Source: a virus | Direction: 5' to 3' (one strand) | IMG/VR virus record: IMGVR_UViG_3300046474_000061 | Location: 1 to 64,000 of that record | DNA length: 64,000 nt | Shown here: positions 46,939-54,729 of the stretch, piece after piece | Numbering within the stretch: the stretch's first letter is position 1 | Layout: each line of letters starts with the position of its first letter | Notes under the pieces: generated by a model | Seen by the model: the letters and a program-made list of their open reading frames with translations, nothing else | Database searches by the model: none | Told to the model about the DNA's origin: nothing | Position numbers and translations under genes: made by a program

Positions 46939-48859
46939 TCCATTTAATGCATACTACCAAGAATTTATTTATAAGTCACGCTACAGCCGTTGGATTGAAA
47001 GTGAAAAACGTCGTGAAAACTGGGATGAAACTGTTAATCGGTATCTTACCTTTATACGTGACCATCTCGCTGATAGCCATTCTTACAAGCTTAGCGACGA
47101 TCTTTATAATCGACTATATAAGGCTATCTATAATCTAGACGTTATGCCGTCCATGCGTTCTGTTATGACGGCAGGAAAGGCATTGGCTCGTGATAACACC
47201 GCTGGCTATAATTGCTCGTATCTTCCAATCGATGACCTCAAGTCATTCGACGAAGCAATGTACATTCTCCTCTGTGGAACCGGAGTCGGTTTCTCTGTCG
47301 AGCGACAATACATTAGTAAACTACCAGAAGTTCCGGACCAGCTTTTTGACTCTGATACTACAATCGTTGTCAAGGATAGCAAAGAGGGATGGGCTAAGTC
47401 CTATCGGCAACTTATCGCCCTCCTATATTCGGGTGAAATTCCCAAATGGGATACTTCTCTGGTTCGACCTGCGGGAGCTAGACTTAAAACATTTGGTGGA
47501 CGAGCCTCTGGTCCTGGACCTCTTGAAGATCTATTCAAATTCACTATCGCTAAGTTTAGAGGTGCAGTTGGAAGGCGACTTAATTCCCTCGAAGCACACG
47601 ACATTCTTTGTAAAATTGGAGAGGTCGTCGTTGTCGGAGGAGTACGTCGCAGTGCCATGATCTCCCTCAGTAATCTCACTGATGACCGTATGCGTAATGC
47701 TAAGGCGGGTAATTGGTGGGAGAATGAGGCTCAGCGAGCACTGGCAAACAACTCGGTATCCTACACAGAGACACCGGATGTTGGTGCCTTTATGAAAGAG
47801 TGGTTGTCCCTCTATCAATCTAAGTCTGGCGAACGAGGTATTTTCAATCGTGTTGCAGCAGTTAAGCAAGTTAAGTCTCTTAGCCGTCGTGATCCTAATT
47901 TTGAGTTCGGGACCAACCCTTGCTCAGAGATCATCCTACGACCATATCAATTCTGTAACCTTAGCGAAGTTGTGGTGCGAGCAACTGACACTGAAGCAGT
48001 ACTCCTTGAGAAAGTGGAACTCGCCACGATTCTTGGAACATTCCAAAGCACCCTTACGAATTTCCCGTATCTTAGAAAAATATGGCAACGAAATACAGAG
48101 GAGGAAAGACTCCTTGGGGTGTCCCTGACGGGTATTATGGACAACCAGTTTACCAATGGTAAGTCTGGTGATCTCAAGGAACTTCTCGAAGAACTCAAAA
48201 AGAGGACTGTCGAAGTAAATGCTAACCTTGCTAATGACATTGGCATTAATGCTAGCACCAGCATTACTTGTGTTAAGCCTTCCGGCACGGTTTCGCAACT
48301 TGTGGATTCTGCTTCCGGTATTCACGCTCGCCACTCTGCTTTCTACATTCGGAGTGTTCGAGGTGATAACAAGGACCCACTGACTCAGTTCCTTAAGGAC
48401 AGTGGTGTCCCGAATGAACCCGATGTCATGAAGCCTGACCAGACGACTGTCTTCTACTTCCCGATGAAAGCTCCTGATGGTGCTGTCACTCGTGATGATA
48501 TGACAGCTATCGAACAGCTTGAACTCTGGAAGACATACCAGTTGTATTGGTGTGAACACAAACCATCAGTAACAATCTCTGTACGTGAAAAGGAATGGCC
48601 AGCCGTAGGTGCTTGGGTCTATGACAACTTTGACCTCATTAGTGGTGTATCTTTCCTTCCTCATTCTGACCATAGTTATCGTCAGGCCCCGTATCAGGAA
48701 TGCTCTGAAGCCAAGTACAATGAGTTCAAGGAAAAGATGCCGAAGGGAATCAACTGGTCGGACCTGAGCTTCTATGAGGCTGAGGATACAACGACTGGTA
48801 TGCAAAGTTTGGCTTGCTCCTCTGATAGCGGCTGCGAGATCGTGGATATCGGTCAATGA
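46931..48859 (+). CDS. adenosylcobalamin-dependent (class II) ribonucleotide reductase
   Basis: A 642-aa product, TTG start (MANPFNAYYQEFIYKSRYSR). Seen: YNCSYLP (active-site Cys), LLCGTGVGFSVE, PNPCSEI-like NPCSEIIL (radical-chain Cys), SITCVKPSGTVSQL (phosphate-binding), and a C-terminal CSSDSGCE Cys pair re-reduced by glutaredoxin or thioredoxin. The single-chain layout matches monomeric class II enzymes, which need B12 and no oxygen. It supplies dNTPs. Confidence 0.9.
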   Translation: MANPFNAYYQEFIYKSRYSRWIESEKRRENWDETVNRYLTFIRDHLADSHSYKLSDDLYNRLYKAIYNLDVMPSMRSVMTAGKALARDNTAGYNCSYLPIDDLKSFDEAMYILLCGTGVGFSVERQYISKLPEVPDQLFDSDTTIVVKDSKEGWAKSYRQLIALLYSGEIPKWDTSLVRPAGARLKTFGGRASGPGPLEDLFKFTIAKFRGAVGRRLNSLEAHDILCKIGEVVVVGGVRRSAMISLSNLTDDRMRNAKAGNWWENEAQRALANNSVSYTETPDVGAFMKEWLSLYQSKSGERGIFNRVAAVKQVKSLSRRDPNFEFGTNPCSEIILRPYQFCNLSEVVVRATDTEAVLLEKVELATILGTFQSTLTNFPYLRKIWQRNTEEERLLGVSLTGIMDNQFTNGKSGDLKELLEELKKRTVEVNANLANDIGINASTSITCVKPSGTVSQLVDSASGIHARHSAFYIRSVRGDNKDPLTQFLKDSGVPNEPDVMKPDQTTVFYFPMKAPDGAVTRDDMTAIEQLELWKTYQLYWCEHKPSVTISVREKEWPAVGAWVYDNFDLISGVSFLPHSDHSYRQAPYQECSEAKYNEFKEKMPKGINWSDLSFYEAEDTTTGMQSLACSSDSGCEIVDIGQ

Positions 48860-48927
48860 CAAAACGTTCTGAATTAACAGGACGAGACTTTGGAGAGCTT
48901 CACGTTGTGGGGCTAGACATTGGATAA
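48856..48927 (+). pseudogene. remnant of an HNH homing endonuclease N-terminus
   Basis: ATG 48856 overlaps the reductase stop and encodes 23 residues, MTKRSELTGRDFGELHVVGL then DIG. The D/E-LTG-x-x-FG-x-L-x-V pattern is the usual N-terminal ribbon start of phage HNH endonucleases; here it stops at once. It looks like a decayed insertion after the reductase gene. Confidence 0.45.
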
Positions 48928-49108
48928 TGTAATGTATGTAGAACTAGGACTCTATATTGGTCCTTGGAAACTATATGCAGGAGAGGAAGGAAATCTTAGT
49001 AGATATACTAATGAAGGTCCTCAATATGCATCGGTTCCTAATCCTGACGATTTTATTGATACATTTAAGACTTATATCGACGTAGAGAAAGCTAATAGTA
49101 TAACATGA
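48920..49108 (+). CDS. hypothetical protein, 62 aa
   Basis: TTG 48920 (MDNVMYVELGLYIGPWKLYA...) overlapping the remnant. A small beta-rich domain. Overlaps the methylase-like start. No family recognised. Confidence 0.5.
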   Translation: MDNVMYVELGLYIGPWKLYAGEEGNLSRYTNEGPQYASVPNPDDFIDTFKTYIDVEKANSIT

Positions 49109-49692
49109 AAGTTCTTGTCGCTTGCGAAATGAGCGGCAGGGTTAGAGATGCATTTATCAAGAGGGGTCATGAGGCTATGTCTTGTGATCTCCTTGACACC
49201 CTAGTAGAGGGTCCACATTACACAGGTAGTGTCTTGGACATTCTCTATGATGGGTGGGATATGATGATCGCTCATCCTCCGTGTACAGATATTGCCATTT
49301 CAGGTAGTAGATATTTTAAAGAAAAGATAGCAGATGGAAGACAACAACGAGCCCTCGATTTTGTACGAACTCTCATGGACGCCCCCATCGATAGAATCTG
49401 TATTGAAAATCCCGTTTCCGTTATCAGCACAAAAATCAGAAAACCAGACCAGATTATTCAGCCTTACGAATACGGACATAACGCATCTAAGAGAACATGT
49501 CTCTGGCTCAAAAATCTCCCACTTCTCAGAGGTACTGAAAGGATTTCTGGAAGATTTGTCGATGGAAGAGAGAGATGGGATAATCAAACAGATACTGGAC
49601 AGAATAGACTTGGACCTAGCGAAGAACGAGCAGCAATTAGGAGTATGACATATGAAGGAATCGCAAGAGCAATGGCAGAACAGTGGGGTTAA
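49105..49692 (+). CDS. DNA cytosine methyltransferase-like protein
   Basis: A 195-aa product. VLVACEMSGRVRDAF (SAM-binding strand 1), GHEAMSCDL (acidic strand 2), AHPPCTDIA (catalytic Pro-Cys), CIENPVSV (Glu-Asn-Pro, motif VI). It is short: no recognisable target-recognition domain. It could methylate DNA or be a reduced base-modifying relative. A second long frame inside it (49334-49648) is a shadow. Confidence 0.75.
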   Translation: MKVLVACEMSGRVRDAFIKRGHEAMSCDLLDTLVEGPHYTGSVLDILYDGWDMMIAHPPCTDIAISGSRYFKEKIADGRQQRALDFVRTLMDAPIDRICIENPVSVISTKIRKPDQIIQPYEYGHNASKRTCLWLKNLPLLRGTERISGRFVDGRERWDNQTDTGQNRLGPSEERAAIRSMTYEGIARAMAEQWG

Positions 49693-49800
49693 ATGAATAA
49701 GGATGCACTATTATGGCTTGGAGGTATCCTACTAGGACTTCCAGTTGTCGCAGGACTTATGATTAAATGGTGTGATTTTGTATTTGGAGTAATGTTTTGA
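49693..49800 (+). CDS. 35-aa membrane microprotein
   Basis: ATG 49693 directly after the methylase stop. MNKDALLWLGGILLGLPVVA then a further hydrophobic stretch. One TM helix. Its stop overlaps the next TTG start (TTGA). Confidence 0.5.
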   Translation: MNKDALLWLGGILLGLPVVAGLMIKWCDFVFGVMF

Positions 49801-50024
49801 ATAACGATTGTGATTGTACCCATGATGTCCGTATCGCATATATGGGGGCCTTTTTGTCTCGTGATGAAGCAGAAGTATATCGAGAGGAATTCTTCTCTCA
49901 GTACGGTTCAGATGTGGAGGACGGTTTCCTTCATCTCATTCAAGATGACCTAGTGATGATTAATGCACATTGGGTTGTCCGTATTATGGCAGAGAATGCA
50001 CAAGGAGAATTGCCGCTTGAGTGA
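49797..50024 (+). CDS. hypothetical protein, 75 aa
   Basis: TTG 49797 overlapping the previous stop. CDCTHDVRIAYMGAFLSRDE: small, acidic, two close Cys. Overlaps the next gene by 8 bases. No family recognised. Confidence 0.55.
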   Translation: MNNDCDCTHDVRIAYMGAFLSRDEAEVYREEFFSQYGSDVEDGFLHLIQDDLVMINAHWVVRIMAENAQGELPLE

Positions 50025-50328
50025 TGAAAAAGTATTAGGTGGAGTATTGATGCCGGGAATGTACCACCATTATGATGCCTCCAAGTATCAACCTTGGAAG
50101 CCAAGTCCCGAAAAGGAAGTCCTCCAACGGGATCGACAGATTGGTGGTGATCATTACAAGAACCTAGCCATCCAGCCAGGTGAGTACATTACAAAGAATA
50201 ATCTCAATTGGTACGAGGGTAATGTAATCAAGTATGTTACTCGCCATCGTTACAAGAATGGTCGAGAAGATATCGAGAAGGCTATCCATTATCTACAACT
50301 ACTGCTCGAACAGGAGTATGGTGTTTGA
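50017..50328 (+). CDS. DUF3310-family protein (T7 gp1.7-like)
   Basis: A 103-aa product from TTG 50017, chosen because AAGGAG lies nine bases before it (ATG 50050 is a second choice). The C-terminal 65 residues have the DUF3310 pattern: QIGGDHYKNLAIQPGEYI, NWYEGNVIKYVTRHRYKNG, EDIEKAIHYLQLLL. In T7, gp1.7 is a nucleotide kinase involved in dideoxythymidine sensitivity. A role in dNTP supply is likely. Confidence 0.8.
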   Translation: MSDEKVLGGVLMPGMYHHYDASKYQPWKPSPEKEVLQRDRQIGGDHYKNLAIQPGEYITKNNLNWYEGNVIKYVTRHRYKNGREDIEKAIHYLQLLLEQEYGV

Positions 50329-50642
50329 AAATCGCACTGGACTATGACGGAACTTACGATCAAGATCCTTCTATTTGGCAAGCAATCATCTACCTGTTGA
50401 AACAGGCTAGTCATGATATCCGTGTTGTGACTCATCGACACTGGACGCTAGACAATATCGACAAGGAGTTTGATATCCCAATCATCTACACAGACGGTAT
50501 CGCTAAGAAATGGTACTGTGAGCATCGAGAACCTTATTGGGTTCCAGACATCTGGATCGATGACAAGCCCAAGGGTATCCTTGAGAATGGACCACTGACA
50601 CAGACTGAAATCGAAGAGTGGCGTAAGTCACAAGGAAGATAA
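50325..50642 (+). CDS. HAD-like phosphatase domain protein 1
   Basis: A 105-aa product from TTG 50325 (TTGA overlap). MKIALDYDGTYDQDP is HAD motif I, VVTHRHWT motif II and DIWIDDKPKG motif IV. Small HAD proteins in phages are probably nucleotide or polynucleotide phosphatases. Confidence 0.75.
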   Translation: MKIALDYDGTYDQDPSIWQAIIYLLKQASHDIRVVTHRHWTLDNIDKEFDIPIIYTDGIAKKWYCEHREPYWVPDIWIDDKPKGILENGPLTQTEIEEWRKSQGR

Positions 50643-50643
50643 T

Positions 50644-50922
50644 ATGAATATCATGATTGATTACGATAATACTTTCACAGCGGATGCTCCAATGTGGCAA
50701 GATGTTATTTTTGAATTTCTACAAAAGCATAGGGTGTTTCTCGTAACCAGTCGTGGGATGGACACTCCTGTAGAACATACCGAGTACTTCGTAGACATGG
50801 GTATTCCAATTGTCTATTGTGACTATTATGCCAAAAAAGATGTCTGTGAAAAACAAGGCATCAAAATAGATATTTGGATCGACGATGATCCTAAGTATAT
50901 CATAGAAGGTTTCCGAACCTAA
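50644..50922 (+). CDS. HAD-like phosphatase domain protein 2
   Basis: A 92-aa product. MIDYDNTFTADAPMWQD (motif I with DYDNT), FLVTSRG (motif II), DIWIDDDPKY (motif IV). A tandem paralogue of the previous gene; in both, motif I is followed by the same spacing to a Trp-Gln. Last rightward gene before the terminator. Confidence 0.7.
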   Translation: MNIMIDYDNTFTADAPMWQDVIFEFLQKHRVFLVTSRGMDTPVEHTEYFVDMGIPIVYCDYYAKKDVCEKQGIKIDIWIDDDPKYIIEGFRT

Positions 50923-50927
50923 AACGC

Positions 50928-50989
50928 AAAAAGCCCCGGAGGGGCCTTCCTTTGGTATTACCATTGGAGGGTCTCTGCCGGGGCTTTTT
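50928..50989. terminator. bidirectional rho-independent terminator
   Basis: AAAAAGCCCCGG (50928-50939) and CCGGGGCTTTTT (50978-50989) pair over 12 bp with U-tracts on both strands; the plus side continues as nine T. It lies between the convergent early/middle and late operons. Confidence 0.9.
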
Positions 50990-50995
50990 TTTTGT

Positions 50996-53900
50996 TTATG
51001 GTATGAATTTTCTACCAGTCTCAATTGCACCATTGAGTAACTTTTCAGTTTCATCAAGAGTGGGAATGAGTTCCATGTCACGATCGGAGAGAGCTTCACG
51101 ACCTATGGCACGAGTAACACTCCTTTTAAACCATGACTTGTCCTCATCCTTAAGAGTACTAGTCTTTACATCCTTAAGCATCTGTTCGACACGAGCAGGA
51201 TCTTCAGCCAGTTTCTGAAAGAAGTCATTACGGCGGGCAACAACTTCATCAAGATTGTCCACAGTCAATGGAGTAGTGAACCTACGGATCTTAGTAGCCC
51301 GTGGGTTAAGCTGCCCAAAGAGAATGGTGATAGCGTTAGACGTACCTACTTGTGGGTTCTGAGACTTCGGAACTTTACCGAGAGGGTTCTTTTCACCAGT
51401 CGTAGAAACCTTACGACCCAACTTCTCTAGAAGCTGACCGATATCATCAAACGCTTGGATAGTCTCTGGCTTATCCTTAAAGATCTCCCTAGCCACTTTC
51501 ATGTCATTACCGATTTCATCATTGAAGATTTCATCGATTTTACGATCATTAGGACGACGAGCGATATGACCTTCAGGCGGAACACTATCCATCTTAGCTC
51601 CACCTTTCATCTTGTTGGCAAGATACTGAGCGTAGTTACCCTCAAGAGCCTCACGGATAACTTTACCTTCCGGTAGAGTGTCAGCGTGTTTCACAAGGTT
51701 ACGGATATTAGTTACAGCCTCTCCACCAGAGAAGATCTGATAGAGTTTCTTTTGCATATCTTCACCAGCAACAGGAGCAAGTTTCCCACCTTCAGAGCTA
51801 ACAAAACGAGCAAGGATAGAATCCTTAGCGTTCTTCTCCATTTCAGCAGCTTGAGTCTTGATCTTTTCAAAAGCAGTAGCCTTATCAACACCAGTTTGTT
51901 CAAGCTGTTTGATTGTATCTTCCATGTCCGTAAACATTTTCAGATTAGGGTGGTTAGAGTCTTTCATATGGAGAACAACATCTCTTAGACTATTCCTCAG
52001 AGTGGCTACGTTTTGTTTACCACCCTTTGCAATATTGTCAGAGATTTTATTGATAGCTTTCGAGAGATAATAATCTCCAAGATCCTTAGAGATGGTTTCA
52101 CCACCACCAATAGCAGCCGCTTCTATTTCATCACGGAAGATTTTACCTTCGTTGGTTGAGAGGTTGTTGTTGATGAACTGAGAAACACTTTTGCGATAGT
52201 CACCAGCACCCTTAGTGATAGGAGCATTACGAGAGCCGATTACCTTCTCTCCGGTTCTAGAAACATTCTGAAACTCAGAAGTAGTATCACCATAGAAATT
52301 ATTTTGGTAATCGATATACTTCGTCTTAGCATCATTGACTAGGGTTTTGATATTCTCATCACCCTGTTGAGCAACAAAGTCAAGCTGATGATTGTTTAGA
52401 TTGTCTCGGAGTTCTTCAAGAGTCTGTAGTCGTCCTTGCGGATCGATGTTAGCCCTTTTGATTGCTCCGATCTCTTTGTTTACCTGATTACGAACATTGT
52501 TGTAGAGGTTACCAACAGAAGGATCAGACTCGATTTGTTCAGCCAAGTTTTTGAACAGATTGTCATTGAGGTCAACTCCACCCTTGTCATTCTTGACACC
52601 AGTTTGATGAATGATTTCCAACAGTGATACAGGATCACCATCAGCATCAATTGCACCAACCTTCTTATAGGCTTCATCAACATCAGCCTTCATCTTACCC
52701 TGCGACCTAAGAAGCTTAGGGGTAATCTGGCCTTCAACAATTTTCTGTTGTGTTTCAGGAGCACCAAGAGTGTCATTCTGTGATCTTACATAACCACCGA
52801 ACTCAGGGTCATTGAGCATTGCATTCTCTGCATTGAACTTAGCCTGATCTGCATCCAGTCCTGCCTGACGAACATCTTCATTCAGTCCAGTCCTTTGAGC
52901 AATGTTCTCTTTGCCCATAACTTGAGCAGCCTTCTCATTAGCAAAGCCAAGACCTTGAGGATTTACACTCTCGGAAGCCTCACCCAACAGACCACGAAGA
53001 TCTTCGATGGCAACAGAGGAAGTCTTTTCAGCACCCAAGGTAGCACGAAGTTTGTACAACTTCTGAGAACTGTCGAAAGACTGTTGTTCTACCCACTTAT
53101 CAAATGAACCGGGGCTTTCCCTGTCCATGCGGAACTTCATAGGAGCATAGGCCGAACGGTAGTAGTCCTCAAGGCCGAGATCAAGAGCAGTAGTCGTATC
53201 GAGCTTAGTGGTTTTCTCTGCACCCATAAGCTTAAGGTTTTTCTCACCATTACGATTGATGACATTCATCAGCATAGACATTCTGCCAGCAGCTTCTTCA
53301 GGGGAGACGTTGTTGACCATGTTAGGGTCCAACCAAGCAAGGAAAGAAATACCAGCTTCCTTATCCTTATAGTCAAGAGCCTTAGCAGTTTTAAGGTTAG
53401 TACCAGCGATGGTCATTTCACGAAGACCACCCAATGCAGGGACAGCAAGCTTATCGACAAGAAGTTTCTTTACTCCACCCATAGCAGCAAGACCACCAGA
53501 GAGGACAGGAGTATCTAGAAGGAACGACATATCATCTGCTCGTTCACGAGACATACCAAAAGTCTTCTGGAGATACTCAGATGATACCGCAGTACCAGTT
53601 GAGTCTGTAGGAGCCACAGCAGCCTCTACAACGCCTTTCGTTGCCATAGAGCCAATGGTCTTAGCACGATTAAGAGTAGCCTCTCCACGGACTCCTACGA
53701 GACCAGCAAGGACATTCTTAGATGCAGCATCAGCAGACATCTTAGCAAGCTTTGCATCACCAGTAGCAGCAAGAGTTTCTTGGTAGGCAGTACGTACAGC
53801 TTGACGAGCTTCTGGAGAAATCGTCCTTGCCGTCTTAGAGACAAGAGAGCTAATCCCACCAATAGCCTTTTCAGCACCAATACCACCAAGTAGAATTGAG

Positions 53901-54727
53901 CTAAGGCCAGTAGCAAAACCTTCACCAGTCTTATCAGGAACAGTTTCACCTGCACCCGGAAGGGAGTTAGTAAAGGAACCCTTACCAGTCAATTTGCCCT
54001 CTGTAAGATCGACAGTACCACCACCAACGTTCGAAAGGATCTGATATCCCATACGTTCGAGTGCTGTAGCATCCGGTGGGTCGAGCATATAGCGGTTAGT
54101 TACTTCGAGAGGGTTGTCCTCAGATGGAGGCCGTAACTTATCATAGTTCGGATTAGGAACTCGTCGTTCTTGTTCCATGACAGGAAAGCCACCAAGCATT
54201 TCTACACCCTCAGCAAGCCAAGAGTTAGACTTAGTACCACTGTCAACATATTTTTCAAGCTTAGCTTCTGTCTTGTCTCTACGTAGATTTTCAACAGCTT
54301 CAGGGGTCTTACCAGCAAAAGACCATTCACCACTAGGGACGTATGGAATGTTGTGATCAGGTAGTCGAACGTGACCAGCCTTGTAAGATAGTTGATTTTC
54401 AAAGTCATTAACTGGTTGGTACTTAGGATCAGCATCAATTTCTGAGTAAAGTTCAGAGTTAGATTGTAGCCCATCTTGAGCACCACCAGTCGGACTAGCT
54501 TCAAAGACACCACTCTCACGCATAGTATTGAGAGCATCCTGATCGTACATAGCCTGATTGGCATTAACAGTGCTATCAAAAGTCTCTACTTTCTTTGAAG
54601 GAGGAGTGAGAGGCAAAGGGTTTTCCTCTGCCACCACCGGTTCCTGAGCAGGAGCTTGGGCGTATTTCAAGAACGGGTTCTCGGGCTTAGCCGTCGGCCT
54701 CGCGTACTTCAGAAACGGATTATCCAT
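50996..54727 (-). CDS. large internal virion / DNA ejection protein
   Basis: A 1243-aa protein beginning with a duplicated NPFLKYA motif (residues 3-9 and 18-24). Long helical regions dominate, with Gly/Ala-rich hydrophobic stretches near residues 270-300 and 400-425 that could insert in membranes. Last gene of the late block, beside other virion proteins, as T7 gp16-type ejection proteins are. No transglycosylase motif was recognised, so assignment is by size, position and composition. Confidence 0.65.
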   Translation of the reverse strand: MDNPFLKYARPTAKPENPFLKYAQAPAQEPVVAEENPLPLTPPSKKVETFDSTVNANQAMYDQDALNTMRESGVFEASPTGGAQDGLQSNSELYSEIDADPKYQPVNDFENQLSYKAGHVRLPDHNIPYVPSGEWSFAGKTPEAVENLRRDKTEAKLEKYVDSGTKSNSWLAEGVEMLGGFPVMEQERRVPNPNYDKLRPPSEDNPLEVTNRYMLDPPDATALERMGYQILSNVGGGTVDLTEGKLTGKGSFTNSLPGAGETVPDKTGEGFATGLSSILLGGIGAEKAIGGISSLVSKTARTISPEARQAVRTAYQETLAATGDAKLAKMSADAASKNVLAGLVGVRGEATLNRAKTIGSMATKGVVEAAVAPTDSTGTAVSSEYLQKTFGMSRERADDMSFLLDTPVLSGGLAAMGGVKKLLVDKLAVPALGGLREMTIAGTNLKTAKALDYKDKEAGISFLAWLDPNMVNNVSPEEAAGRMSMLMNVINRNGEKNLKLMGAEKTTKLDTTTALDLGLEDYYRSAYAPMKFRMDRESPGSFDKWVEQQSFDSSQKLYKLRATLGAEKTSSVAIEDLRGLLGEASESVNPQGLGFANEKAAQVMGKENIAQRTGLNEDVRQAGLDADQAKFNAENAMLNDPEFGGYVRSQNDTLGAPETQQKIVEGQITPKLLRSQGKMKADVDEAYKKVGAIDADGDPVSLLEIIHQTGVKNDKGGVDLNDNLFKNLAEQIESDPSVGNLYNNVRNQVNKEIGAIKRANIDPQGRLQTLEELRDNLNNHQLDFVAQQGDENIKTLVNDAKTKYIDYQNNFYGDTTSEFQNVSRTGEKVIGSRNAPITKGAGDYRKSVSQFINNNLSTNEGKIFRDEIEAAAIGGGETISKDLGDYYLSKAINKISDNIAKGGKQNVATLRNSLRDVVLHMKDSNHPNLKMFTDMEDTIKQLEQTGVDKATAFEKIKTQAAEMEKNAKDSILARFVSSEGGKLAPVAGEDMQKKLYQIFSGGEAVTNIRNLVKHADTLPEGKVIREALEGNYAQYLANKMKGGAKMDSVPPEGHIARRPNDRKIDEIFNDEIGNDMKVAREIFKDKPETIQAFDDIGQLLEKLGRKVSTTGEKNPLGKVPKSQNPQVGTSNAITILFGQLNPRATKIRRFTTPLTVDNLDEVVARRNDFFQKLAEDPARVEQMLKDVKTSTLKDEDKSWFKRSVTRAIGREALSDRDMELIPTLDETEKLLNGAIETGRKFIP

Positions 54728-54729
54728 TA

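Noticed and set aside
49334-49648. 104-aa frame inside the methyltransferase-like gene
   Set aside because: It lies fully within a motif-supported gene in another frame and its composition mirrors that gene's codons.
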